A stretch of DNA of 58,110 bases from an uncultured bacterium (lineage in GTDB: Bacteria > Desulfobacterota > BSN033 > UBA1163), in contig CALIBK010000096.1 of assembly GCA_938045955.1 (NCBI GenBank), positions 1-58,110 of the forward strand. Direction: 5' to 3'. Made by a program: the position numbers and the translations under genes. Shown here piece after piece: positions 50,249-58,110 of the stretch; within the stretch, counting starts at the first letter, position 1; the number at the start of each line of letters is the position of its first letter. The notes below the pieces were generated by a model, which was given only the letters and a program-made list of their open reading frames with translations, searched no databases and was not told where the DNA came from.

Positions 50249-51429
50249 ATCCCGATCCCCTTCGCCCTCTCAGCGACCCTTCGTGAAAGCGTCTCTTTCA
50301 TTCGAATCAACCGTTTGGAGGATAGCTCCTTAACCTTCAATCGAAGTTTAGGAAATTGGAAAATGAGATCCTCAAAATCTTCTTTGGTCATTTCAAGCAA
50401 TTCGGTCTCCCTGGTGGTCTTTGCGAAGGCCATCCTCGGGGTCTTGAGCAATACCCCTATCTCTCCAAAGAAATTACCACTCCCTAATTTTCCCAGCAGG
50501 GTCTTTCTCCCGCCGGAATCTTGGGTAAAGATCTCTACCTCTCCTCTTTTGATCACATAAAGAGAAGAGGAGGTCTCCCCTCCTTTGAAGATGACGGTTT
50601 CAGGGGGGAGGACCTTAAGTCTAAACCTCTTTCCAACCACCTCTCGCTCCTTTGGATCTAAGGGAGAGAACAAAGGGGAAAGGGCAAGAAGGAGGTCAAA
50701 GACTTTCTTTTTGTAGAATTCATGGAGGACCTCTTTCATCCCTGGATGGAGTCTGAGGATCTCCTCCAGTTCAGCCCGAGGGATTTCGATAAGCTCACCA
50801 TCGGTTTTTGCCTCGATTTTTGCATGTCTCTTTCCATCCAGAAAGAAACCAAACTCCCCAAAACAGTCCCCCTCTCGAAGATCCCGAATCCAAATCTCTC
50901 TTCCTTTCGGATCCTTTTTTGAGACCCTCAGTTCTCCTCTCGCGAGAATCATGATTGCATCCCCTTCTGACCCTTCCTCCCAGATAATCTCTCCCTTTCG
51001 AAAGGTCCGTGTTTGAAGACGATCCATCAAACTCTGAAGTTCGTCCTCCTTTAACTCAGAAAGAATCGGGATGAAAGGAATGGAGGAAAAACCTCTCCTC
51101 TCTCCCTGGAGCCTCTTAAGATAGAGTTGAGCCAATCGTTGATGGATCTGTTTCGCCTGAGGATCGAGTCTCAAGAGGATTTTGTTTACTGAAATGGCTT
51201 CAAGAATAAAACCATCTTTTGCATAAGCCTCTTCGACTTCGCGGTAGGTCGAAATGGCCTCTTCCCTCTTCCCTAATCTTTCCAGAAGTTCAGCTACCTT
51301 CATTCGTGATCGAAGATCCTCAGGGTTCCGATCACAAATTCTCTGAAAGAGAGTCAGGGCCTTCTCCCACTCCCTGCGTGAGAGGGCTCTTAAGGCCTCC
51401 TCCCTCAGGGATACCTTCTCCTTATTCAT
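50245..51429 (-). CDS. Protein with TPR-like N-terminus and two cyclic-nucleotide-binding domains
   Basis: 394 aa. Residues 1-115 contain TPR-like helices ([22 protein letters not shown]). Two cNMP-binding (CAP-family) domains follow at about 120-240 and 250-375, with beta-roll signatures [21 protein letters not shown] and [20 protein letters not shown]. No DNA-binding or enzymatic domain is seen. It is translationally coupled to lolD (4-bp overlap) and overlaps lolC/E by 8 bp, so it is made together with the lipoprotein exporter. Confidence 0.88.
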   Translation of the reverse strand: MNKEKVSLREEALRALSRREWEKALTLFQRICDRNPEDLRSRMKVAELLERLGKREEAISTYREVEEAYAKDGFILEAISVNKILLRLDPQAKQIHQRLAQLYLKRLQGERRGFSSIPFIPILSELKEDELQSLMDRLQTRTFRKGEIIWEEGSEGDAIMILARGELRVSKKDPKGREIWIRDLREGDCFGEFGFFLDGKRHAKIEAKTDGELIEIPRAELEEILRLHPGMKEVLHEFYKKKVFDLLLALSPLFSPLDPKEREVVGKRFRLKVLPPETVIFKGGETSSSLYVIKRGEVEIFTQDSGGRKTLLGKLGSGNFFGEIGVLLKTPRMAFAKTTRETELLEMTKEDFEDLIFQFPKLRLKVKELSSKRLIRMKETLSRRVAERAKGIGI

Positions 51430-52678
51430 AACGTAATGCCTCAGCCGGATCGAGTCGGGATGCCCTCCAGGAGGGGTAAAGGGTCGCCAGTAAGCTGATG
51501 AGAATGGCCGTCGAGACGATCAAAAAAACATCGAGAGGATTGACCTGGGAAGGGAGTTTGTCGATGTAGTAGACGTCGCTTGCCAAAATTTTAAAGCCAA
51601 ACAGGTGTTCTACGAAATCGGTGATTTTTTCCAGATTCAATGCCGCTGCAAGACCCAGGAAGGCTCCTAAGAAGGTTCCCACCACCCCGATTACTCCTCC
51701 TTCAATCATAAAGATCTTTAATATTCCTCTCGATGGAGCTCCCATTGATTTAAGAATAGCAATATCCTTGTTCTTCTCCATGACCACCATAATGAGGGTG
51801 GAGATGATATTGAAGGCAGCCACCAGGACGATGAGGACAAGAATGATAAACATGGCAATCTTTTCTAATTTCAAGGCGGAGAAAAGGTTTCGATTCATCT
51901 CCATCCAGTCCTTGGTCCAGAAAGGAAAGCCTAATCTCTTTCGAATCTCTTTAGCAATCCCCTTCACTTTATAGATGTCATCGGTCTTCACCTCGATTCC
52001 GGTCACCCGCGATCCCATACCAAGGAACTTCTGTGCACTCTCAAGAGCAATATAGGCCATCGTGTTATCATACTCATACATCCCTGAATAGAAAATCCCC
52101 TTCACCTGAAATCTTTTCATTTTTGGCATCATTCCCATCGGAGTCATGGTGCCCAGAGGGGTGATCACTTGAACAGAATCCTCCAGGGAAAGACCGAGGT
52201 GCTTGGCCAATTCCACTCCCAGGATAATCCCTGGAGGTTCGCCCTCTCTCTCCCCCTTCAGATCTTCCAGACGACCTGCTTTCAGATTCCGTGCAAGATC
52301 TGTAACTCCGCCTACCCTCTCTGGGTCGATCCCTTTGAGGACCACTCCTGAAACCCCTGATTCTGATGAGAGCATCACTTGGCTAAAAATGAATGGGGCG
52401 GCAGAAAGGACCCCCTTAATTTCCTCTACCTTTTTAACGACTTCCTCCGGTTGATCCATTCCTTGGTCACTTGCTTTGAGGACCACCAGATGGGCCTGCG
52501 TCCCCAGGATCTTCTCTTTTAGGGTCTTCTCGAACCCACTCATCACAGAAAGAACGATAATCAGGGCCATCACTCCGACCATCACTCCAACAATGGAAAT
52601 GACGGTGATAATGGAGATAAAGGTTTGTTTTCGTTTTGCCTTAAGGTATCTCAGGCCAATGAACCACTCGTATCTCAT
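51422..52678 (-). CDS. lolC: Lipoprotein-releasing ABC transporter permease LolC/LolE family
   Basis: 418 aa. MacB-like topology: first membrane helix at about 22-47, a large periplasmic domain, then three helices (F-I-I-L-V-L-I-V-L-V-A-A, G-V-I-G-V-V-G-T-F-L-G-A, and V-F-L-I-V-S-T-A). F-I-S-I-I-T-V-I-S-I-V-G-V-M-V-G-V at the start and the C-terminal [19 protein letters not shown] are Lol permease signatures. Only one permease gene is present, so it may form a homodimer (LolF-like). Confidence 0.93.
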   Translation of the reverse strand: MRYEWFIGLRYLKAKRKQTFISIITVISIVGVMVGVMALIIVLSVMSGFEKTLKEKILGTQAHLVVLKASDQGMDQPEEVVKKVEEIKGVLSAAPFIFSQVMLSSESGVSGVVLKGIDPERVGGVTDLARNLKAGRLEDLKGEREGEPPGIILGVELAKHLGLSLEDSVQVITPLGTMTPMGMMPKMKRFQVKGIFYSGMYEYDNTMAYIALESAQKFLGMGSRVTGIEVKTDDIYKVKGIAKEIRKRLGFPFWTKDWMEMNRNLFSALKLEKIAMFIILVLIVLVAAFNIISTLIMVVMEKNKDIAILKSMGAPSRGILKIFMIEGGVIGVVGTFLGAFLGLAAALNLEKITDFVEHLFGFKILASDVYYIDKLPSQVNPLDVFLIVSTAILISLLATLYPSWRASRLDPAEALRYE

Positions 52679-54165
52679 GTAGCTGACCTCTCCGGTCGGA
52701 GCAAAGGAAAGAAGATCACATCTCGAATGGAAGGTGAATCGGTTAGGATCATGACCAGACGGTCAATCCCGATCCCCTCTCCTGCCGTGGGAGGCATTCC
52801 AAACTCAAGGGCCAGGAGAAAATCTTCATCCATCAGGAGAGAAGCATCCGCCTCTTCTCCTCTTTCACTGATTTGCTGAAGAAAACGTTCTCTCTGGTCA
52901 AGGGGATCATTGAGTTCAGAAAAACCATTGGCAATCTCTCTCCCGGCGATAAAGAGTTCGAATCGATCCACGAGCTCTGGATTCTCTTCGTTTCTTCTTG
53001 AAAGGGGAGAGACGGCTGTTGGATAGTGGGTGACAAATGTGGGTTGATCAAGACGAGGTTCCACTACCTCCTTAAAGAGGTCTGCCAGTACCCTTCCATG
53101 AGAAGTTCCCTTTTTAAGTTCCAGATTGAGACCCCTTGCTACTTCTACCGCCTTTGAGGGTTCCCGTAAGATAGCGGGGTCGAGGCCTCCGATCTCCAAG
53201 AGGGACTCTTCAAATCGAATTCTCTTCCAGGGAGGGGTGAAATCGATCTCCCTTCCTTGATAGGGGATAGAGAATTGGCCATATATCTCTTTTACGAGAG
53301 AACAGATGAGGTCCTCTGTCATCTCCATCATCTCAAGATAGGTCGCATAACTCTGATAAAATTCGAGCATGGTAAATTCTGGATTATGGAGGGTAGAGAT
53401 TCCCTCATTTCGAAAACTTCGGTTAATCTCAAAGATTCTCTCTAATCCACCGATGACCAGACGCTTTAGATAAAGTTCCGGAGCAATCCTCAGATAGAGA
53501 TCCATTTCGAGGGCATTGTGGTAGGTTTTAAACGGTTTCGCCGTTGCCCCTCCAGGAATGGGATGGAGCATGGGGGTCTCGACCTCATAAAACCCTCGAG
53601 CTGTAAAGAATTCTCGAATCCTCTGGATAATTTGGATTCTCCTCAAAAAGACCTCTTTGGTTCGGGGATTAGCAATCAGATCCAAATATCGCTGTCGATA
53701 GCGTGTTTCTATATCCGTAAGTCCATGCCATTTTTCAGGAAGGGGACGAAGTGATTTGACCAGGAGTCGAAACCGATCGACCTGGATGGTAAGCTCTCCT
53801 GTTCTGGTCTTAAAAGGTCTTCCTTCCAATCCAATGTAGTCCCCGATGTCAAATCGCTTAAAGAACCGAAAACTCTCCTCTCCTAAGATGTTTTTCTGAA
53901 GATAGGCCTGGATCTTTCCCTCCCGGTCTTTAATGTGAATAAAGGCAGCCTTTCCAAAATCTCGAATGGCCATGATCCGTCCAGCAAGGGAGAAACTCTC
54001 TTCGAAAGTTTGGAGCTCCTCATTGGAGAGAGAACCGCATCGCTCAAAGACCTCTTTTGAGGTATGGGAGACTTTAAAATCGTTCGGGAAAGGATTGATT
54101 CCTTCTTTTTTTAGGAGTTGAAGTTTCCGGACCCTCTGCTCGAAAAGATCGCTCATTTCATCCAT
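52675..54165 (-). CDS. lysS: Lysyl-tRNA synthetase, class II
   Basis: 496 aa. An OB-fold anticodon-binding domain (G-R-I-M-A-I-R-D-F-G-K-A-A-F) precedes the class II core: motif 2 F-R-N-E-G-I-S-T-L-H-N-P-E-F-T-M-L-E, and motif 3 G-I-G-I-D-R-L-V-M-I-L-T. A typical P-L-S-R-R-N-E segment is present. It stands first in the envelope supercluster, with a 4-bp overlap to the Lol permease gene, as in many deltaproteobacteria. Confidence 0.96.
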   Translation of the reverse strand: MDEMSDLFEQRVRKLQLLKKEGINPFPNDFKVSHTSKEVFERCGSLSNEELQTFEESFSLAGRIMAIRDFGKAAFIHIKDREGKIQAYLQKNILGEESFRFFKRFDIGDYIGLEGRPFKTRTGELTIQVDRFRLLVKSLRPLPEKWHGLTDIETRYRQRYLDLIANPRTKEVFLRRIQIIQRIREFFTARGFYEVETPMLHPIPGGATAKPFKTYHNALEMDLYLRIAPELYLKRLVIGGLERIFEINRSFRNEGISTLHNPEFTMLEFYQSYATYLEMMEMTEDLICSLVKEIYGQFSIPYQGREIDFTPPWKRIRFEESLLEIGGLDPAILREPSKAVEVARGLNLELKKGTSHGRVLADLFKEVVEPRLDQPTFVTHYPTAVSPLSRRNEENPELVDRFELFIAGREIANGFSELNDPLDQRERFLQQISERGEEADASLLMDEDFLLALEFGMPPTAGEGIGIDRLVMILTDSPSIRDVIFFPLLRPERSAT

Positions 54166-54237
54166 TGGATCACCATTCTCCTTATGAGCGAAAAAGAATG
54201 TAAGATTGAGGAGTTATCTTATTATTTTGGACTATTT

Positions 54238-54266
54238 AAACTAACCCATTTTCCCACCTCCGTCAA
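54238..54266 (-). promoter_or_regulatory. Candidate promoter of lysS and the envelope cluster
   Basis: Minus strand: TTGACG (54266-54261), 17-bp spacer, TAGTTT (54243-54238), about 70 bp before the lysS start. It lies directly downstream of dispersed repeat copy C. The -10 match is moderate. Confidence 0.4.
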
Positions 54267-54271
54267 GTAAA

Positions 54272-54332
54272 AGGCAATTTAAGGTTCCCGCATTCAGGTT
54301 TTCTCCAATACTCCTATCAGGCCTATTCCCCC
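54272..54332 (-). repeat. Dispersed intergenic repeat R, copy C
   Basis: Minus strand GGGGGAATAGGCCTGATAGG, then GGAGAAAACCTGAATGCGG and GAACCTTAAATTGCC. It aligns with copies A and B over about 60 bp and points toward lysS. Copy C lacks the AAGCTCTCAG tail found in A and B. Confidence 0.7.
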
Positions 54333-54426
54333 GTGCATGGCTAATAGGTCATATTTTTTATAAATATTTCTTGATTCTTCTCTCGGAGCTTAATAAATCG
54401 GGGAGAAAATTTTAGATGTGGGAAAT

Positions 54427-55269
54427 TTATAGGATCTCCACCTCTTCCAATCGCCGCTCTTTAGTTTTGAGATCTATTCTATTTTTCTTTGATTCTTCGA
54501 CAATTTCTCGAGCTATCAAAGCAGCACCGAGAGCTCCAGTGATCAGGGGTTCTTCCGGAACAGTAAGTCTTTCTCCAAGGACCTCTGAAAGGGCATGAAG
54601 GAGTCCCTTATTTCTCCCTCCCCCTCCAGTGACCACAATGGCCTTCTCGATCTTTAATCGACTGACCATTCTCCCAATCCTTTCTGCCAGGGAGAAGTGG
54701 ACCCCTGCCAGTAAATCAGAAATCTTAACGCCCTGGGCTAAACTGGCAGCGACTTCTTGTTGAGCCCATATCGTACAGATATTGCTGATCTTTGCCGGAT
54801 TTCGACTCTGGAGAGAAAGCTCTCCCACATCTTTGAGAGAGATTCCAAGGGTATCCGCGATGACTTCGATAAACCGACCGCTTCCCGCTGCGCATTTGTC
54901 ATTCATCACAAAATCAAGGACCTTGCCACTTCGGTCAATCTTTATCCCTTTTGAATCTTGACCCCCAATATCAATGATGGTTCTTGCTTCAGGGATGAGA
55001 TAGTTCACACCCCTCGCATGGCAGGTGATCTCTGTGATCTGACGGTCAGAAAATGGGACGTTCATTCTTCCATAACCGGTAGAGACGATATACATAATCT
55101 CAGAAAAAGGGAGGCTGGCTTTCTTTAAAGCCTCTTCCATCACTTTGTTGGCCAGACGACGTTGTTCAGGCCCTGTGGGACCGATAATGGAGGTAATGAG
55201 CCCATCCTTCAGGATCACGACTTTGGTCATGGTTGAACCGATATCTATCCCTGCAACGTAGGAGGTCAA
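54427..55269 (-). CDS. BcrD/BzdP-type CoA-reductase activase (ATPase subunit)
   Basis: 280 aa. ASKHA fold: V-A-G-I-D-I-G-S-T-M-T-K phosphate-1 loop at 4-15, D-I-G-G-Q-D-S-K, and N-D-K-C-A-A-G-S-G-R-F whose Cys would bind one side of the bridging [4Fe-4S] cluster; V-V-T-G-G-G-G-R-N-K-G is the adenosine loop. It hydrolyses ATP to push a low-potential electron into the catalytic subunits. It is the last gene of the benzoyl-CoA-reductase-type operon, 27 bp after the B-type subunit. Confidence 0.9.
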   Translation of the reverse strand: MTSYVAGIDIGSTMTKVVILKDGLITSIIGPTGPEQRRLANKVMEEALKKASLPFSEIMYIVSTGYGRMNVPFSDRQITEITCHARGVNYLIPEARTIIDIGGQDSKGIKIDRSGKVLDFVMNDKCAAGSGRFIEVIADTLGISLKDVGELSLQSRNPAKISNICTIWAQQEVAASLAQGVKISDLLAGVHFSLAERIGRMVSRLKIEKAIVVTGGGGRNKGLLHALSEVLGERLTVPEEPLITGALGAALIAREIVEESKKNRIDLKTKERRLEEVEIL

Positions 55270-55296
55270 TGTTCTCTCTCGATGGAAATTTAAATC

Positions 55297-56700
55297 TCAA
55301 TAGGCCCTGTTGACCCGATAGGACTCTAAGGTTTCGATAAAGGCATCGATCTTATTGCGAGTATCCACTTCAGAATAGGAAGTAATGTCAATAATATCAC
55401 TTTCTAAAATCAGAGAAGGAAGTTCCTTCATGACGATCTCTCTTTTACCATCTTTTCCAATGACATAAAGGGGAATCGGCTTATAGATCTTTCCCAGTTG
55501 ATGGAGTTGCCAGATAAGACCCACATGCCAGGTTCGACAGGAAAAGGCCTCATGCATCACGATCCCATCAATCTTATATTCTTCAATCCAGTTGATTAAC
55601 CGCTCTACATCGGGCTCAGAATCGGGTCTTTTCCTCGCTTTGTCATACCAGAACGTCCAGTATCCAAGCCATCTCCAGGCTAAATGTTCGATCGGATCCT
55701 TTGTTTCCGGAATATCCATCTCGTAGAGAGGGAGAACCATTCGATAGGTGGTCTCCACAGGGAATGAAGCCCCTTTACTGTTAAAATAATTAAAGTCATT
55801 TAAGGCATACCATGCTGGTAATCCTCCTCCCCACATGAGTCGATACTTCTCATTTTCCACCTCTCCCTCTCCTTTGGCAATCTTCTCTTCCAGCTCCTTT
55901 TTGAGTTCCACAAAGAAGTCATAGGCTTTCTGGGTAGCCATCATAAAACAGATCGGAACCATAGTATTCATCGCATCGCCTGTCCCCATCGGGCAGGGAA
56001 CGGCCTTCCGGAGACGGTAGGTTTCATCAATAAGATTCCAGGTCCGGTCACTTAAATCGACCAACTCCCGGAGCCGATCATAATCCATCTTCTTTTTGGT
56101 CTGTTCCTCAACAAAAGCGACCAGTCCCCTTAATTGCTTGACGATATACTTATGGTAGTAGCCCCAGACTTCCCGGTGATCCTGGTCCCTTTGAAAAAGA
56201 GGGTAGGGAAGATCGATATTATAGATAGGGACATCAGGCATAAACTGTTGAGAGGCCTGGTACCATTTTGATCTCGGATCACAGAGAATCTGTCCGCTGG
56301 AGATCATAAAATCAGGCCTCGCCATCCCTCCCCAGGGAGAATCAGGAGGCATCTCACCCAATTCTTCTCTCCACTGATCAAATCCAATTCCACAAAGGGC
56401 ATAGGTGCATAAGGAGCGAGAGAGTCCTAAGGATTCTGCTCTCTGGAGGAACCTCTCGGCATCTCGCTTTGCTCCACAGACCCCGGCAAAATTCTCTGTC
56501 CAGATCGGGATTACATCCATGGCCCTCAGGATTTCCTCATGATGGCAAACGATAAAGGTGTAGGCCAGTTTCTGCTTTCCTTCGGCTCGTGCTTGAAGGG
56601 TTTCGGTGATAAAACTCTTGACCATGGGACCGATCGATGCTGCTGCCCGGGTAGCCGTCATCCTCTTCTTCGGTTTAGCCTCTTTCTGCTGCTCAGTCAT
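55297..56700 (-). CDS. Benzoyl-CoA reductase-type subunit B (BcrB/BzdO; 2-hydroxyacyl-CoA dehydratase family)
   Basis: 467 aa. The fold family (HGD-D) is shown by W-T-E-N-F-A-G-V-C-G-A near 82-92, R-S-L-C-T-Y-A-L-C-G near 115-124 and the H-E-A-F-S-C-R-T-W segment near 395, with Cys residues placed to hold the active-site [4Fe-4S] cluster. It pairs with the next gene upstream as the heterodimeric catalytic core. Length and neighbours best match class I (BzdO) subunits, but related reductases for other aryl-CoA esters are possible. Confidence 0.8.
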   Translation of the reverse strand: MTEQQKEAKPKKRMTATRAAASIGPMVKSFITETLQARAEGKQKLAYTFIVCHHEEILRAMDVIPIWTENFAGVCGAKRDAERFLQRAESLGLSRSLCTYALCGIGFDQWREELGEMPPDSPWGGMARPDFMISSGQILCDPRSKWYQASQQFMPDVPIYNIDLPYPLFQRDQDHREVWGYYHKYIVKQLRGLVAFVEEQTKKKMDYDRLRELVDLSDRTWNLIDETYRLRKAVPCPMGTGDAMNTMVPICFMMATQKAYDFFVELKKELEEKIAKGEGEVENEKYRLMWGGGLPAWYALNDFNYFNSKGASFPVETTYRMVLPLYEMDIPETKDPIEHLAWRWLGYWTFWYDKARKRPDSEPDVERLINWIEEYKIDGIVMHEAFSCRTWHVGLIWQLHQLGKIYKPIPLYVIGKDGKREIVMKELPSLILESDIIDITSYSEVDTRNKIDAFIETLESYRVNRAY

Positions 56701-56716
56701 CGTTAAACCTCCTTTT

Positions 56717-57874
56717 CTATCTACTGATCATTTCCAGAAAAGCCTGGATCCTTGTTCGGAGTTGCCCCAGATTTCCCGCCGAATAGGTATCCTCCAGATG
56801 AAGCATGGGGACCTGGATCGACTGATAATAGGCCTTTCGGGCAGGAACCTCAAATCCAAAGGGATCACAGTATTTGTAGACATAGAGGATGGCTCCCTCC
56901 ACACGAAACTCCCGGGCATAAGTCCCAATGTCACCAAATCGGTTAGCAATATCACCTTCAAAGGTTCCGGCCTTGTTTGCCCGATAGGTCTTCGGACAGT
57001 TGAGCTTATCAAGATACCGACGGGACAGGGCCTGAATAGGATCTTTCGATTCCTCTGTCTTTGGGAAAGAATCTCTTGCCCCATTGCATATTGTATCGGC
57101 TACCACATTCCCTCCCAATTCCTCGACCAGTTTGACCAACTCGATATGGTCGATACAGGCCCCATCGATTAAAATCCTTGGTCCCTTAGAAAGGGGAGAG
57201 CCCCCTCTTCCTTTAACTGCTGCGATCACCTGATCGAACCATTCATTAGATTCATCGATGGGAAGGCCTGATCCTGCTGTCAAGGCCATGGTCAATTCGG
57301 TCCCCGAGATGAGGGGGGGATCATTCTTTCTCAGTTCATAGAGAGCTCTAATCTTATCCCTGTTTTTGTTATAGAGCTGGATAGCCTTTGAAAGGTCTTC
57401 ATCCTGAATAGATTTCCCTGTAAACCTCTCAAGACTTTTTTTGAAATTCTTCAATTCCTCTTCGAAGAATTCAAATGAGGACTCTTCACAGACGGTGGGA
57501 ACATTGACGAAATGAAAATAGGAATAGGGAAGCGAGTAACTCCAGACACTGTAGCTCCTTACCATGCTGTCACAGGCATGGGGAATGACCAGTCCGGAAA
57601 GGAATTCATACCTCCCCTTGATGGAAAGGTCAAAACAACTTCGATAATAGGGACAGACGATGGTTTCAAGGAGGGTATCCCCAAGGGTGATGGGTTCCTG
57701 AATACTTCCCCTCACACGGAAAGGAATGGCTCCTGAGGCCGCAATCATCTCCAGAGGAACAAAGGAGCATACATAACCAATAATCTTTCGGCCTTCTTTA
57801 TGGAGCTGTCTCGCTCTGGACCCATAATCTTTAAATTGTTTTTCGATCTTAAAAAAGACTTCATCCGGTCTCAT
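56717..57874 (-). CDS. Benzoyl-CoA reductase-type subunit C (BcrC/BzdN)
   Basis: 385 aa, near the usual length. V-C-S-F-V-P-L-E-M-I-A-A-S-G-A-I-P-F-R near 35-53, C-P-Y-Y-R-S-C-F-D and H-A-C-D-S-M, and the C-terminal Y-K-Y-C-D-P-F-G-F-E are family marks with the cluster Cys. It begins 44 bp after the partial activase gene and ends 16 bp before the B subunit. The set (two activases plus B and C types) is that of ATP-dependent class I benzoyl-CoA reductase, central to anaerobic aromatic breakdown. Confidence 0.82.
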   Translation of the reverse strand: MRPDEVFFKIEKQFKDYGSRARQLHKEGRKIIGYVCSFVPLEMIAASGAIPFRVRGSIQEPITLGDTLLETIVCPYYRSCFDLSIKGRYEFLSGLVIPHACDSMVRSYSVWSYSLPYSYFHFVNVPTVCEESSFEFFEEELKNFKKSLERFTGKSIQDEDLSKAIQLYNKNRDKIRALYELRKNDPPLISGTELTMALTAGSGLPIDESNEWFDQVIAAVKGRGGSPLSKGPRILIDGACIDHIELVKLVEELGGNVVADTICNGARDSFPKTEESKDPIQALSRRYLDKLNCPKTYRANKAGTFEGDIANRFGDIGTYAREFRVEGAILYVYKYCDPFGFEVPARKAYYQSIQVPMLHLEDTYSAGNLGQLRTRIQAFLEMISR

Positions 57875-57918
57875 CTCTTCTCCCCTTCTCTCAAAGATTT
57901 TAAGGTTCCTCTCGAATT

Positions 57919-58110
57919 TTATTTACTTGAATCCATTTTATGGGCATTTTCTCTCGCAAGAAGAGCTGCACCTAAGGCAGCGATCATATGGGGTTCAGGA
58001 GGAACCAGCACTTCAAATCCTGATACCTCCACGAAGGCCTGAATCAACCCCACGTCCCTTGCTCCCCCTCCTACGATGGCCACCTCCTTTTCCACACCGA
58101 TTCTCTCCAT
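57919..58110 (-). CDS. C-terminal fragment of a BcrA/BzdQ-type activase, cut by right edge
   Basis: Only the last about 63 codons are in the window; no start is implied by the leading residues. V-A-I-V-G-G-G-A-R-D-V-G-L is the adenosine-binding loop and P-P-E-P-H-M-I-A-A-L-G-A-A-L-L-A-R is the C-terminal ASKHA signature of this family. The second activase of the operon; paired with the gene at 54427 it would form the ATPase module. Confidence 0.85.
   Translation of the reverse strand: MERIGVEKEVAIVGGGARDVGLIQAFVEVSGFEVLVPPEPHMIAALGAALLARENAHKMDSSK

Overview
The window reads as a chromosome segment of a Gram-negative anaerobe, most like the Desulfobacterota (former Deltaproteobacteria) and especially syntrophic or aromatic-degrading lineages. 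Evidence: a full lipid A and outer-membrane assembly cluster, BcrA/BcrD-type activases with benzoyl-CoA-reductase-type subunits, membrane subunits of Na+-pumping decarboxylases, and a selenocysteine-containing GrdB-like protein. No rRNA, tRNA or CRISPR array was seen. The taxonomic call is inference from gene content.

Left end (1-6.6 kb, minus strand, visibly AT-richer): part of a type III CRISPR locus, read as cas6 -> CARF ring nuclease/Csm6-like -> four-helix-bundle protein -> DUF2130 coiled-coil protein with a nuclease-like domain -> cas10, which runs off the left edge with its HD and GGDD motifs intact. cas6 appears to start at ATT. The four-helix-bundle gene sits between 14-bp direct repeats. 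A 162-bp MITE-like palindromic element with a 5-bp target duplication marks the island edge. A second copy lies at 26.3 kb.

6.6-14.7 kb (minus): compact single-domain enzymes: a methyltransferase-like protein, TIGR01777 epimerase, PPOX-fold flavoprotein, class II photolyase, TspO, CoA-type Nudix hydrolase, isochorismatase-like hydrolase, TatD, a secreted one-HKD phospholipase D-like protein, TsaC/Sua5 and PurE. 14.9-20.4 kb (minus): one operon with two gamma-beta pairs of Na+-decarboxylase membrane subunits and a P-type Ca2+-like ATPase, with a good promoter and terminator. 20.5-26.3 kb: a giant activase/dehydratase fusion, acylphosphatase, a small membrane protein, and a selenoprotein whose in-frame UGA is followed by a SECIS-like hairpin.

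26.7-31.9 kb (plus): radC, then tmk-holB-ricT-metG-dciA-like (replication, tRNA charging). 32.3-34.1 kb (minus): larB, a membrane protein and a cyclophilin-like protein behind a promoter with a palindromic operator-like site. 34.1-37.5 kb: leuA-leuC-leuD. 37.5-54.2 kb: envelope supercluster lysS-lolC/E-cNMP protein-lolD-bamA-ompH-lpxD-fabZ-lpxA-Gfo/Idh/MocA-lpxB-msbA-acyltransferase-waaA-lpxK, which takes lipid A synthesis to Kdo addition and flipping and covers BamA and Lol export. 54.4-58.1 kb: a class I benzoyl-CoA-reductase-type operon (activase, C-type, B-type, second activase), cut by the right edge.

A second repeat family (about 60-70 bp, three copies) lies upstream of the isochorismatase-like gene, radC and lysS, each time in the same orientation relative to the downstream gene.
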